Positions 54,426 to 63,951 of a DNA stretch of 64,000 bases are shown piece after piece. The stretch is from Winogradskyella sediminis (GTDB taxonomy: Bacteria > Bacteroidota > Bacteroidia > Flavobacteriales > Flavobacteriaceae), in assembly GCF_003387355.1 (NCBI RefSeq), contig NZ_QUNH01000003.1, forward strand, positions 292,337 through 356,336. The letters run 5' to 3'. The notes under the pieces are model-generated. The model did not search any database, had not been told where the DNA came from, and worked only from the letters and a program-made list of their open reading frames with translations. Each line of letters opens with the position of its first letter. Within the stretch, counting starts at the first letter, position 1. Made by a program: the position numbers and the translations under genes.

Positions 54426-56183
54426 TTATAAGCTTTGAATGAAGAGATCTAAATCAGTATCTTCAGAAAGGTTTAATTTTTTTCTGAGACGATATCGGCT
54501 TGTATTTAAAGATGCCAATGTTATATTTTGAAGTGTGGCGATACTACGACTTTCTATTTTTAATCGAATTAAGGAACAAAGTCTAATCTCGTTTTTACTC
54601 AAATTGGGATACTGCTCCATAAGTTTGCTATAAAACGTATCACTTAATTTATCTAAACGTTCAAAAAACGCTTGGGTATCACTATCTACACTAATTTTAT
54701 TCGCAATTGTGGAATCGAGATTTTTTATCAAAGCAGGTTGCTCTTTAGAACTTGCTTGTTTTAGAACTTCTAATTGTGCTGCAAGTTCTTTAGCCCAATC
54801 TTGATCTTGAGTTAATTTAATAGCAAAATCAGATAAATCACGCTCTTTAGATTTAATTTCTGAATTTAGTTGTTCTACTTTTAAAGCCGTGTTTTCAAGC
54901 TTTTGCTCTGCAAGCAACTGCTTATTCTTAGCATTTAAAAGATGCTGTCTTCTATTCATAATGAGCGCAACAAGTAAGATAATAAATAACGACGACAAAA
55001 GGCCTATAAACCAGAGTTTTGTACGTTGGTTTTTAATCATGTTTTCCTTTTGAATACGGTCTATTTTAAAATTTAATTCAATTTTATCTATCGTTATATC
55101 ATTTAATTCCTCTTGCCACCGCTTGTCTGCATGATTTAATAAGGTTTGTAAACTATCGGAAAGCTTTTCAATGTCTTTCGCTGTTAGGTACGCCTCTGAA
55201 ATTTGATTAGTGGTTCTTAATAACTGTTCTTTCGCTCTTAAAAATTCTAATTGAGATGGCGTGGAAACATTGTTATTTGCAGTTTCTGTAACTACAATAT
55301 GCTCTAGTTCCGTAAAGTGTTGTTGGGCGGCTTTAAAGCGATGTAAGTATGTGTTTGTGGTAATTAATTGCGCACCAGCACTGATTAAGCGAGGCACATC
55401 TTTAATCAAGGTTTTCTCATTGATCGCTGTTTTGTAAAACTCAAAGTTTTGTTGGTATAAGGGTAGTGCTTTATCGTAGGCTTGTTGTTCTATATACAAA
55501 TCAGCAATATTATCGCGAATACTTCCTATTAATGTGTGGTTCGGAAATTTAGTTTGGGTAAGCTTATAAGCACCATCAAAAAAATACATAGCGGAGTCTA
55601 AGTCCTTTTTGTACCAATAGAAAAATAGGCCATAATTATTTAAGGCAGAAGGATGGTAAATATAGTTGAGGCTTTTAGTAAACTCTATATTAAATTTATG
55701 CTGTATGGCAGCACTATCTAATAAACCTAATTTGGCATAATTTTCAGCGAGAATACTTCGTGCGAAGCTTCGCATATTTTTATAGTCTTCACGTTGAATT
55801 AAAGTTAACTTATCTTCATGCGCTTCATAATATTGAAAAAAGTCGAGATATGATTTGATGGATTCCTTCGGAAAACCTACGGATCTAAACCAATTACCAG
55901 AATGTAAATAACTGTCTAAAACAAAAGCCGTATGTTCTTGAATATCACCTAATAAATCTAAACGTTTAAAATGAAGTGATAAATAGCGCTGCATTTGAGC
56001 ATCTGAAAAGGAGGCACGTCGAAACGTTTTTATATCCTTTTCTGAAGAAATTGAACCCATTAGTTCTGTAATTTCTTCATATTGCTTAAAAGGCGTGTCG
56101 GTAGTAAGTGCCGTGTTTTGTGACCAAACTAAACCGTTTGCTGTTAAGATTACAAATAACAGTGATGTATAAAACTTAAGCAT
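54426..56183 (-). CDS. Membrane TPR protein with cytoplasmic LuxR-type HTH
   Basis: A 585-residue protein. It has a signal peptide (about 1-21, VWSQ), a periplasmic TPR region to about 375, one membrane segment (about 390-408), then a coiled coil (KNKQLLAEQKLEN...) and a C-terminal helix-turn-helix: 'LSKNEIRLCSLIRLKIESRSIATLQNITLASLNTSRYRLRKKL'-type LuxR domain. Such TPR-TM-LuxR proteins are regarded as one-component regulators in Bacteroidota. The target genes are unknown; the ABC permease lies just upstream on the same strand. Confidence 0.9.
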   Translation of the reverse strand: MLKFYTSLLFVILTANGLVWSQNTALTTDTPFKQYEEITELMGSISSEKDIKTFRRASFSDAQMQRYLSLHFKRLDLLGDIQEHTAFVLDSYLHSGNWFRSVGFPKESIKSYLDFFQYYEAHEDKLTLIQREDYKNMRSFARSILAENYAKLGLLDSAAIQHKFNIEFTKSLNYIYHPSALNNYGLFFYWYKKDLDSAMYFFDGAYKLTQTKFPNHTLIGSIRDNIADLYIEQQAYDKALPLYQQNFEFYKTAINEKTLIKDVPRLISAGAQLITTNTYLHRFKAAQQHFTELEHIVVTETANNNVSTPSQLEFLRAKEQLLRTTNQISEAYLTAKDIEKLSDSLQTLLNHADKRWQEELNDITIDKIELNFKIDRIQKENMIKNQRTKLWFIGLLSSLFIILLVALIMNRRQHLLNAKNKQLLAEQKLENTALKVEQLNSEIKSKERDLSDFAIKLTQDQDWAKELAAQLEVLKQASSKEQPALIKNLDSTIANKISVDSDTQAFFERLDKLSDTFYSKLMEQYPNLSKNEIRLCSLIRLKIESRSIATLQNITLASLNTSRYRLRKKLNLSEDTDLDLFIQSL

Positions 56184-56285
56184 TAATAATTAGAAGGTTA
56201 GGATAGGCTAAATATACCGTTTTTTTTAGAGTATAAGAATAAACCTATAAAAGACGTGGCTCTAAATTTTAGATATTAGTATCTC

Positions 56286-58808
56286 CTAACCTTCTCTGCG
56301 TAAAACTTCTAAAGGCGAACTTCGTAACACAGTTTGAATATTACTTAAACCAATGCCTAACACTAAGAATGTAATGCCAGGTAAAAACACTAAAAACGGT
56401 ATTAGTGAAGGTGTAAAAGGTTCATTAAATAATAGCAATGCTAAACAGAGACTACTTAATAAGGCTAATATAATGCCAACTAAACTACCAAGTAAGCCTA
56501 AAAATAGATATTCTAAAGCCGTAATTTTGAGAATCTGAGCGTTTTTAGCACCAAGCGTTCTTAGCAATACACTCTCTTTTATGCGTTGATATTTACTTGT
56601 CCTCACAGAGCCAATTAAGACAATGATTCCGGTAACGATACTAAAAAATGCCATAAAGTTAATCACCCATGAAACTTTGTCTAAAATATCTTCTATTATG
56701 GTATAAACTTGTCTGAGATCTATAATGGAAACATTAGGAAACTCGGCTACTAAATCGCGCTGTAATGCCGCAGAAGTGCTGGCATCTTTAGCATTTGTAG
56801 AAATAACACGAAACTGTGGAGCTTGCTCTAAAGCTCCTGCTGGAAACACAATATTAAAATTAGGTTGTAGTTGTCTCCAATCTACCTTTCGTATGCTACC
56901 AACCTTTGTCTCCATTAAAACGCCTTGAACATTAAATGTAATAGCATCACCAATGCTAATCCCATCTTCTGCAAGATTATCTGAAATTGAGACTAAGATT
57001 GGATCTTTAGTTTTGGCGTGAGATGTCCACTCGCCTTCTAAAAGTTCTTCGGAAGAAGTCATGGTATCACGATACGTACTTCTAAACTCATGGTTAAGTA
57101 CCCAATTGCGCATCTGTTTTGTTGAGTCTTGGCGTAAGTCATTAGCTAGTCGTCCTTTAATTTTATGAATACGCATGGTTACAATGGGAATACTATTAAC
57201 AATAGGTAAGCCTTTTGCTGTTATGCGTTCTTCAATAGCATCTTGCTGATCGGATTGTACGTCTAAAATGATAATATTAGCACTTTCTGAACTTTGTCCG
57301 ACTTCGGTTTTAGCTAAGAGAATATCTTTTGTAAAATAGAGTGTACTGATTAAACATGTGCCTAAGCCAATAGCAACCACCAAAACAACGGTTTGGTTGT
57401 TTGGTCTAAATAGGTTTAATAGACTTTGTCTTGCTGTGAAACCCCAACGTTGCGGAAAATATTTTTTTAGCCCTTTGATACATAATAAGGCTACACCAGC
57501 TAAGGCCGCAAAAGCGATTAAGGTTGCCAGCATAAAACCTAAGGCATAGCCTATATCTCTGAGCAACCAATACGAAAACATAAATAGAAAGAGTAACACA
57601 GCTGCAATAACGAATATGCGTACTTTTAAAGGTTCTGGTGATTCTTTTTCATTAACACGTAAGACTTCTAATGGCGACACATACCATGTTCGAAGTAATG
57701 GTAATAATGCGAATAATACCGACATAAATAATCCTAGAAATACACCAATTAATATCGGTTGGGCTGATATGGAAATCTCTACAGAAAACGGTAAAAAATC
57801 TTTTAATAGATACGGAAATAATTCTTGCACACCTACGCCAATTAAAGCTCCAATTAAGCCACCAATAACTCCTATGCCAGCAATTTGAATAAGAAAAATA
57901 AGAAAACTCTGGAGTCGTGATGCTCCCATACATTTTAAAACAGCAATAGATTTTAGTTTTTCTTTAATATAAATATGCACCGAACTAGCAATTCCAATAC
58001 AACCCAATAATAAGGCTACAAATGCAGCAAGGTTTAGAAATTTGCCCACATTATCATAGCGTTGCCCTAACCGTTGGCTCGTACTAGTATGTGTATCTAA
58101 ATCTGCTTTTTCAGCTTTTAATTGAGGATCTATAACTTTTTCAAACTGTTCTAAATCAAAATTTTCTGAGGTTGTATAGAAAAACTGATACTCTTTTCGG
58201 CTTCCAAACTGTAAGAGTTCGGTTTTTTCAAGAAATCGATATGGAATAATAATTGGAGGTGCGACAGAGGTTGAGATGGCAGTGCTTCCTGGAATCGCTT
58301 TTAACGCACCTAAAACCGGAAGGGTTACATTACCAACTTTAATAGAATCACCAGCTTTAACATCAAATTGAAGCATTAATGTAGCGTCAACTAACGCTCC
58401 ACCTAACTCTTGGTAAGTGGTTGCAGCAGAGGTTGGTTGTGTGTCTATAGTTCCGTAAAAAGGAAAGTCTCCTTCTAGGCCTCGGACTTTTGCTAATTTC
58501 GTTCCGCCGTTCTTCGGAAAAGCAATCATGGAAACAAAATTAATTTCTCTGGCCTCAGGTTGCAAAGAATCTATTATTGCTTGTGCACGTTCGGTTGGCT
58601 CTTGTCTACTGTTAATATTGTAATCGGCACCCATTAAGGCTTTAGATTGCAACTTAATATTGTCTTTAAGATTGGTGCTAAATAATTGTATAGATACCAC
58701 AGCGGCAATACCTAAAATTATGGATGCCATAAAGAGCAATAATCGTACTTTACTTGCTTTGGCATCTTTCCATGCCATTTTAAAAAGCCAGATTGTATTT
58801 TTACTCAT
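56286..58808 (-). CDS. ABC transporter permease, FtsX/MacB-like (YbbP type)
   Basis: An 840-residue permease with ten membrane segments: one at 20-42, then two FtsX-like clusters of 3-4 (about 250-430 and 720-835) around large periplasmic domains. Motifs 'MASIILGIAAVVSIQLF' and 'VLKCMGASRLQSFLIF'/'LLRTLGAKNAQILKI' repeat at the start of each half. This matches YbbP, part of the YbbAP complex. The ATPase gene lies 17 bp upstream in the same operon. Confidence 0.94.
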   Translation of the reverse strand: MSKNTIWLFKMAWKDAKASKVRLLLFMASIILGIAAVVSIQLFSTNLKDNIKLQSKALMGADYNINSRQEPTERAQAIIDSLQPEAREINFVSMIAFPKNGGTKLAKVRGLEGDFPFYGTIDTQPTSAATTYQELGGALVDATLMLQFDVKAGDSIKVGNVTLPVLGALKAIPGSTAISTSVAPPIIIPYRFLEKTELLQFGSRKEYQFFYTTSENFDLEQFEKVIDPQLKAEKADLDTHTSTSQRLGQRYDNVGKFLNLAAFVALLLGCIGIASSVHIYIKEKLKSIAVLKCMGASRLQSFLIFLIQIAGIGVIGGLIGALIGVGVQELFPYLLKDFLPFSVEISISAQPILIGVFLGLFMSVLFALLPLLRTWYVSPLEVLRVNEKESPEPLKVRIFVIAAVLLFLFMFSYWLLRDIGYALGFMLATLIAFAALAGVALLCIKGLKKYFPQRWGFTARQSLLNLFRPNNQTVVLVVAIGLGTCLISTLYFTKDILLAKTEVGQSSESANIIILDVQSDQQDAIEERITAKGLPIVNSIPIVTMRIHKIKGRLANDLRQDSTKQMRNWVLNHEFRSTYRDTMTSSEELLEGEWTSHAKTKDPILVSISDNLAEDGISIGDAITFNVQGVLMETKVGSIRKVDWRQLQPNFNIVFPAGALEQAPQFRVISTNAKDASTSAALQRDLVAEFPNVSIIDLRQVYTIIEDILDKVSWVINFMAFFSIVTGIIVLIGSVRTSKYQRIKESVLLRTLGAKNAQILKITALEYLFLGLLGSLVGIILALLSSLCLALLLFNEPFTPSLIPFLVFLPGITFLVLGIGLSNIQTVLRSSPLEVLRREG

Positions 58809-58825
58809 GTTGATTTGTAAAATAA

Positions 58826-59515
58826 TTAAAGTACAGCGGTACGTTCATTGGTTAATATTTGACCACCTTTAAGTCTTAAAATTTGTTGTGTGCGGTTGGC
58901 TAAATCCAAATCGTGAGTAATTATAACTAAGGTTGTTCCTGCTTCTTGGTTCAATTCAAAAAGTAATTGAATCACTTTTTCGCCTGTATCTTCATCTAAA
59001 TTACCTGTAGGCTCATCTGCAAATAAAATAGAAGGAGCATTCGCAAAGGCTCTGGCAAGCGCCACACGTTGTTGCTCTCCTCCAGATAACTGAGAAGGAT
59101 AATGGTGAACTCTATCCGCTAAACCCACTTTTTCTAATAGTGCTAAACTTTTAGACGTAGCATCTTTACCTCCTTGCAGTTCTAGGGGAACACTTACATT
59201 TTCTAGTGCTGTAAGTGTTGGTAATAATTGAAAATTCTGAAATATAAACCCGACATTTTTATTACGTAATTGTGCGCGTTCATCTTCCGAGAGCATATTT
59301 AAATCCTCTCCACATAATTCTATGGTGCCAGAATTGGGTTGGTCTAAACCTGCACATAATCCCAGTAACGTAGTTTTTCCGCTTCCCGACGGTCCAACAA
59401 TAGAAAAGGTCTGACCTTTTTCTATAGAAAATGAAATGTTTTGTAGGACTGTTAATTGTTTGTTACCGCTAGAATATGTTTTTTCTAGACCAGTTATGTT
59501 TAATATCTTTGGCAT
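58826..59515 (-). CDS. ABC transporter ATPase (YbbA/LolD-like)
   Basis: A 229-residue ATPase from ATG 59515 (an upstream in-frame ATG at 59572 would overlap the divergent tesA-like gene and add residues with no domain). Walker [14 protein letters not shown], signature [15 protein letters not shown], Walker [13 protein letters not shown]. It powers the downstream YbbP permease, possibly in lipoprotein or envelope export. It starts divergently from the TesA-like esterase gene, as in E. coli. Confidence 0.95.
   Translation of the reverse strand: MPKILNITGLEKTYSSGNKQLTVLQNISFSIEKGQTFSIVGPSGSGKTTLLGLCAGLDQPNSGTIELCGEDLNMLSEDERAQLRNKNVGFIFQNFQLLPTLTALENVSVPLELQGGKDATSKSLALLEKVGLADRVHHYPSQLSGGEQQRVALARAFANAPSILFADEPTGNLDEDTGEKVIQLLFELNQEAGTTLVIITHDLDLANRTQQILRLKGGQILTNERTAVL
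59504..59511 (+). promoter_or_regulatory. Possible -7 element for the TesA-like gene inside ybbA
   Basis: TATCTTTG lies over the first codons of the divergent ATPase gene, 31 nt before the esterase ATG. No clear -33 TTTG is upstream. Confidence 0.35.
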
Positions 59516-59542
59516 ATCAATTTTAATTAAATAAGACACTTT

Positions 59543-60301
59543 ATGTCGAAGGCTCAAAATAATCAATTGCATTTAAATTTACCAATCTTAAGGAGCGCTA
59601 AACTCTTAAAGTTTTGTTATATTATAACAGCCTTTGTCTGCGTGGCTTGTGGTGAGAATTCATCGAACCGTAACAATACTGAAACTCAAACAAAAACTGA
59701 AAAAGTAGACAGCGACACAACTGAAACGTCTGCTAAAACTATATTATGTTTTGGAGATAGTATTACTGCAGGATATGGTTTAGATGATACGGAAGACGCC
59801 TTTCCTGGAGTTTTACAACGAAAGATTGATTCTTTAGATTTAAATTATACGGTAGTGAATTCTGGTTTAAGTGGAGAAACAACGGCTGGTGGTAAAGGGA
59901 GAATCGATTGGATTCTTAATCAAGAAATTGATATTTTTATTCTAGAATTAGGCGCTAATGACGGATTACGAGGCGTGCCACTCTCTGAAACACGCGCAAA
60001 TCTACAAGCGATAATAGACACGGTAAGATCGAAAATGCCAGAGACCACAATTATCCTTGCAGGTATGGAGTTACCTCCAAATATGGGTGAGGATTATACC
60101 AGCGAATTCAGGGAAATATTCGCAGACTTAGCTCAAAAAAATAATTTAGAGTTTATTCCTTTTATATTAAAAGATGTTGGTGGTATCAAAGAACTCAACC
60201 AAAACGACGGTATTCATCCAACGGTTGAAGGTCATAAAATTTTAGCCCATACTGTGTGGGAGGTTTTAGAACCTTTATTGAAATCTGAGATTAAAAAGTA
60301 A
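59543..60301 (+). CDS. TesA-like lipoprotein esterase (SGNH hydrolase)
   Basis: A 252-residue SGNH hydrolase with a lipoprotein signal (VCVACG). Block I is FGDSITAGYGLDD, Block III is GANDGLRG and Block V is DGIHPT, so the Ser-Asp-His triad is intact. TesA is a multifunctional thioesterase/arylesterase/lysophospholipase in the periplasm. It diverges from ybbA-ybbP, the same arrangement as in E. coli, which suggests an ancient functional link. Confidence 0.93.
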   Translation: MSKAQNNQLHLNLPILRSAKLLKFCYIITAFVCVACGENSSNRNNTETQTKTEKVDSDTTETSAKTILCFGDSITAGYGLDDTEDAFPGVLQRKIDSLDLNYTVVNSGLSGETTAGGKGRIDWILNQEIDIFILELGANDGLRGVPLSETRANLQAIIDTVRSKMPETTIILAGMELPPNMGEDYTSEFREIFADLAQKNNLEFIPFILKDVGGIKELNQNDGIHPTVEGHKILAHTVWEVLEPLLKSEIKK

Positions 60302-60349
60302 TTAGCCATACAATACAAAGCGGAGTGATATGGCAGACCAAGGCTCCAC

Positions 60350-61693
60350 CTATCTTTTCTTTTTCTTAGCTTTAGAATCCTGAGGTTTTTGTAAAGCAAG
60401 TGATGTTTGAGCCACCTGATTCGCTAAAACCTTTTCGATAAGTTCTTCTTTAGTTAAATGATGAAACACGGTTTTAACATCTTGTTTTAATTGTTCCGAA
60501 ATCGCACGATTGGGTTTGGTCTTAAATATTTTTTTAGCCCATAAAAGAATCTTCGTTTCCTCTATACTCTTGGCATCTGCTTTTTTGTACGCATTAAAGA
60601 CAATACCTAATTCGTCTTCAAAATCATCAATATCTATAACTTCTTCTTGCTGAAGAATGGTAAGCGCTAAGCCCTTTGCTCCTGCTCTAGCCGTTCTTCC
60701 ACTTCTATGCACATAGGCATCGTAAGTATCAGGCAAATGGTAATTAATAACGTATTCTACGGCTTTTATATCTAACCCACGTGAAGCTAAATCCGTAGCT
60801 ACTAAAATATCAATATGACCTTCTCTAAATTGGCCCATAATCCGATCGCGAATCCCTTGTGTTAAACTACCATGAATTGCACCCGAAGAAAATTTATGAA
60901 TCGCTAAGTTTTTAGCAAGTTTATTTACTGCTGCCTTAGTTTTACAAAAAATGATTCCACGTTGACCAACTTTTGAATTTAAAAAATGAAGTAAAACATC
61001 TAATTTCTCTATAGGTTCCACAACTACAAACTGATGATCTATACCTTGGTGTCCGGCAGTTGCCATATCAGCTTCAATATGCACCACCTCTTTAGACATG
61101 TAATTCTGAACCAATTGCTTAATAGTGCCTGGCATAGTTGCAGTAAAAAGCAGTGTACGTCTCGTTTTAGGTATTACTTTAATAATAGCATCTAGGCCTT
61201 CTTTTAAAGCACTAACCATTTCATCGGCTTCATCCAAAACAAAATAAGAGATTTTAGTAATGTCAATAGCATTTCGCTTTACCAAATCTGCCAATCGGCC
61301 TGGCGTTGCAACCACAATATGTGTGGTCGCCTTAAGTCGTTCAATTTGAGGTTTTATTGGAATTCCACCACAAAGCGTAGCTATAGACAGTTCGGGCATA
61401 TACTTAGCAAAGGCACTTAAATTAGAACCGATTTGTTGCCCCAATTCTCTTGTTGGTGCTAAAATTATAGCTTGTACAGTTGAAACCTCTGTGTCAATTA
61501 ATTGTAAAAGCGGCAATCCGAAGGCGGCAGTCTTTCCTGTTCCTGTTTTAGCTAAAGCGACTACATCTTGTGATTGTTGCAATACCGCAGGAATTGTTTT
61601 GACTTGAATATCAGTTGGTATGGAAATCTGTAAATCAGCTAAACTTTTTTGTAGCTGTTCATTAATTCCTAAATCGGAAAAACGTTTAGACAT
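60350..61693 (-). CDS. DEAD-box ATP-dependent RNA helicase
   Basis: A 447-residue helicase: Q motif PTDIQ (26-30), motif I AKTGTGKT (48-55), PTREL (80-84), TPGR (130-133), DEAD (154-157), SAT, HRSGRTAR (motif VI), then a basic C-terminal tail (QDSKAKKKKR) that may bind RNA. It resembles the RhlE/CsdA groups and is longer than the helicase at 6.1 kb. The cold-shock protein gene just upstream suggests a role at low temperature. Confidence 0.95.
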   Translation of the reverse strand: MSKRFSDLGINEQLQKSLADLQISIPTDIQVKTIPAVLQQSQDVVALAKTGTGKTAAFGLPLLQLIDTEVSTVQAIILAPTRELGQQIGSNLSAFAKYMPELSIATLCGGIPIKPQIERLKATTHIVVATPGRLADLVKRNAIDITKISYFVLDEADEMVSALKEGLDAIIKVIPKTRRTLLFTATMPGTIKQLVQNYMSKEVVHIEADMATAGHQGIDHQFVVVEPIEKLDVLLHFLNSKVGQRGIIFCKTKAAVNKLAKNLAIHKFSSGAIHGSLTQGIRDRIMGQFREGHIDILVATDLASRGLDIKAVEYVINYHLPDTYDAYVHRSGRTARAGAKGLALTILQQEEVIDIDDFEDELGIVFNAYKKADAKSIEETKILLWAKKIFKTKPNRAISEQLKQDVKTVFHHLTKEELIEKVLANQVAQTSLALQKPQDSKAKKKKR

Positions 61694-61879
61694 AAAATTA
61701 TTTTTTTAAAAGGTGGAAAAGCCTTTTTTATAAGAAATAAAACAAAGCTCGTTCTTACAACGATACAGTCCTATTTTATAACTATAAATCTCTAAATTAA
61801 AGAGGTAAGTAGGTATTCAAAACAAACGGATAGTTTGTGGTCTATCTGTATAAAATGAAGTTATATAGTAATTGCGTCG

Positions 61880-62128
61880 TTATTTTTTTATAACGCGAAC
61901 ATTTGTGGCGATTAAGCCTTTTTTACCTTTTTCTATATTGAAGGTTACTTTATTCTTTTCTCTAATCTTATCGACTAGGTTTGTAGTATGAACAAAAATT
62001 TCTTCTTTTGAATCTTTTAGTATAATAAAGCCAAAACCTTTCTTTGCATTAAAAAATTTAACGGTTCCTTCTTTGGTTTCGCTTACTTTGTTAAGATTAA
62101 ATAATTTGTTTATGAAACTTCTAATCAT
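61880..62128 (-). CDS. Cold-shock protein (CspA/CSD fold) with short N-terminal extension
   Basis: An 82-residue protein. After about 18 residues of basic extension (MIRSFINKLFNLNK) comes the cold-shock domain: 'EGTVKFFNAKKGFGFI' with RNP1 and 'EIFVHTT' with RNP2. These single-stranded nucleic-acid chaperones melt mRNA structure. A putative -7 element 70 nt upstream gives a long leader, as usual for csp mRNAs. Confidence 0.93.
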   Translation of the reverse strand: MIRSFINKLFNLNKVSETKEGTVKFFNAKKGFGFIILKDSKEEIFVHTTNLVDKIREKNKVTFNIEKGKKGLIATNVRVIKK

Positions 62129-62197
62129 CGTTCTGTTGTAGTTTTTATAAAGTTTAAAAAGTAATACTTCTAATTGGTCTACTTTTAATTCACGCTA

Positions 62198-62205
62198 CAA
62201 AAATA
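62198..62205 (-). promoter_or_regulatory. Possible -7 element for the cold-shock gene
   Basis: TATTTTTG on the minus strand, 69 nt before the ATG. No TTG at the usual spacing. It implies a roughly 60-nt 5' leader. Confidence 0.4.
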
Positions 62206-62287
62206 GTATAAATAATAGAGTTTGTAATAAAGTCTTCAGAGATAGTTGATTCTTATTCAATTTCACTGTATAGATTATATGAATTTA

Positions 62288-62295
62288 TATCTTTG
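62288..62295 (+). promoter_or_regulatory. -7 element inside the apparent 5' end of the Crp gene
   Basis: TATCTTTG, a full consensus, lies downstream of the first ATG (62279) of the frame. If used, translation must begin at a GTG (62315 or 62324). Confidence 0.55.
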
Positions 62296-62323
62296 CATTC
62301 CTTTAAATCAGCCTGTGCAAAAC

Positions 62324-62893
62324 GTGAAACAAATAAAAGCATACTTGGATCAAATCGCAACGATATCGCCATCCGATTGGGAGTTCTTCACCTCTAAGTT
62401 ACAACGACGTGTGATAAAAAAAAAGAGTGTATTTTTAAAACTAAACGACATTGAGAATCATATTTCGTTTATAGAATCTGGTGTAGTCCGATTGTTTATA
62501 CCTAAGGAAAATCCGGATAAGGAAATTACTTTTGGATTTAGTTTTAAAGATCAATTTGTAAGTGCTTACGATTCTTTTTTAACTCAAACACCTTCTGCTT
62601 ACCAATTACAAGCGCTCTCAGAAACGACCTTGCTAAGTATAACGTATTCCGATTTGCAAGATGTTTATAAAACTACGCAAATAGGAAATTTAATAGGACG
62701 ACTAACTGCAGAACGCCTTTTTTTACTTAAATCTAGTCGCGAACAAAACCTTTTAAACCTCTCAGCAGAAGAACGTTATTTGAAATTATTTAAAGAACGA
62801 CCAGAACTATTAAAAATCATCCCACTAAAATATATCAGTTCTTATATTGGTGTTACAGCTCAAGCTTTAAGTAGAATTAGAAAACGACTTTAA
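62324..62893 (+). CDS. Crp/Fnr-family transcriptional regulator
   Basis: About 189 residues: an N-terminal cyclic-nucleotide-binding-like beta-roll ('KSVFLKLNDIENHISFIESGVVRLFIPKE') and a C-terminal winged helix ending 'YISSYIGVTAQALSRIRKRL'. Cysteine ligands for an Fnr iron-sulfur cluster are missing. The start is uncertain: ATG 62279 precedes a full promoter element, so GTG 62324 (or 62315) is preferred. It is upstream of the desaturase gene and may regulate it; this is only positional. Confidence 0.82.
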   Translation: MKQIKAYLDQIATISPSDWEFFTSKLQRRVIKKKSVFLKLNDIENHISFIESGVVRLFIPKENPDKEITFGFSFKDQFVSAYDSFLTQTPSAYQLQALSETTLLSITYSDLQDVYKTTQIGNLIGRLTAERLFLLKSSREQNLLNLSAEERYLKLFKERPELLKIIPLKYISSYIGVTAQALSRIRKRL

Positions 62894-62973
62894 AGCTAAA
62901 CGATAAGGTTGTTTTAAGTTTTTTTATACCCCTTTGCGTAAGTTATAGTGTTTTTTTTATTGATTTAGATTCA

Positions 62974-63004
62974 TTGTTTGAGACTTTGAGTACGTCTATC
63001 TTTG
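62974..63004 (+). promoter_or_regulatory. Consensus promoter of the desaturase gene
   Basis: TTG (62974-62976), 20 nt, then TATCTTTG (62997-63004), fully matching the Bacteroidota consensus. The ATG is 14 nt downstream, so the leader is very short. Confidence 0.75.
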
Positions 63005-63017
63005 CAAAAAAACAGCT

Positions 63018-63758
63018 ATGATTATATTACTTTTTGTTCTGGTGCTCTGGTATGGAGGTCTATTTTTTCAGTCTTTCTTTTTACATCGTTATGCAGCGCA
63101 CCAAGTCTTTACAATGTCTAAAACCATGGAGCGTATCACCTTTATTTTAACCTGGATTTTTCAAGGTTCTAGCTACTTAAGCGCCTATGGTTATGGTATA
63201 ATGCATCGTATGCATCACGCTTATACAGATACAGAAAAAGATCCTCATTCTCCCTCTTATGATGCCAATGTGTTTGCAATGATGTGGAAAACAAAAACGA
63301 TTTATCAAGATATTAATAAGCAACGTATCCCTGTAGATCAGCGTTTTACTAAAAATGTACCACAATGGAAATCGTTTGATGCCTTTGCCAGCTCCCGTTT
63401 TTCTAGAGTCTTATGGATGTCTTTATATGTATTATTCTTTGTGTTATTTGTAACCTCGTGGTGGCAATGGTTATTGTTACCTATTACCTTTTTAATGGCT
63501 CCCATTCACGGCGTTATTATTAATTGGTTTGGCCATATTTATGGGTATGTAAATTTTCAAATGAAAAATACGAGCAAAAATTTATTTCGTTTCGATTTTT
63601 TAATGATGGGAGAAGGATATCATAACAATCACCACAAACATGCTAGCAGAGCTAATTTTGGGGTAAAATGGTATGAAATCGATGTCACTTATGTCATTAT
63701 CAAAATACTAGATGCCTTAGGTGTTATTCAACTAAAACCTATAAGCATTAAGCCATAA
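63018..63758 (+). CDS. Acyl-CoA/fatty-acid desaturase (membrane di-iron)
   Basis: A 246-residue membrane protein with the three His boxes of delta-9-type desaturases: HRYAAH (23-28), HRMHH (63-67) and HNNHH (202-206, GEGYHNNHHKHASRANFG), with four or more membrane segments. It introduces a double bond into acyl chains and raises membrane fluidity, fitting with the nearby cold-shock genes. It is shorter than the ~370-residue forms with a ferredoxin domain. Confidence 0.94.
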   Translation: MIILLFVLVLWYGGLFFQSFFLHRYAAHQVFTMSKTMERITFILTWIFQGSSYLSAYGYGIMHRMHHAYTDTEKDPHSPSYDANVFAMMWKTKTIYQDINKQRIPVDQRFTKNVPQWKSFDAFASSRFSRVLWMSLYVLFFVLFVTSWWQWLLLPITFLMAPIHGVIINWFGHIYGYVNFQMKNTSKNLFRFDFLMMGEGYHNNHHKHASRANFGVKWYEIDVTYVIIKILDALGVIQLKPISIKP

Positions 63759-63780
63759 CAGATTATCAATTACATATGAT

Positions 63781-63810
63781 AAGCTCATCAATTTTGATGG
63801 GCTTTTTTTT
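63781..63810 (+). terminator. Terminator of the desaturase gene
   Basis: AAGCTCATC (63781-63789) pairs with GATGGGCTT (63796-63804, one G-U), then a run of T residues to 63810. Confidence 0.85.
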
Positions 63811-63943
63811 GCTATCAACCTATATATTAAATGCTTAAATTTATAAATTTAGAGTTCAAAGTGTTTTAATTAGTCCTTGCTGTGGTCACTGTTTTAGGCA
63901 TCCAAAACATGATATATCTCATAATTTAGCATGCTGAAAGCCT

Positions 63944-63951
63944 TAAATTTG
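63944..63951 (+). promoter_or_regulatory. -7 element near the window end
   Basis: TAAATTTG, a consensus -7 match. The window ends with an ATG (63998-64000) about 47 nt later, which may be the start of the next gene. Confidence 0.35.

Noticed and set aside
57652..57933. Minus-strand ORF of 93 codons inside the permease
   Set aside because: It is in another frame of the same strand within a long membrane-protein gene; the aromatic-rich translation is a shadow of the hydrophobic codons.
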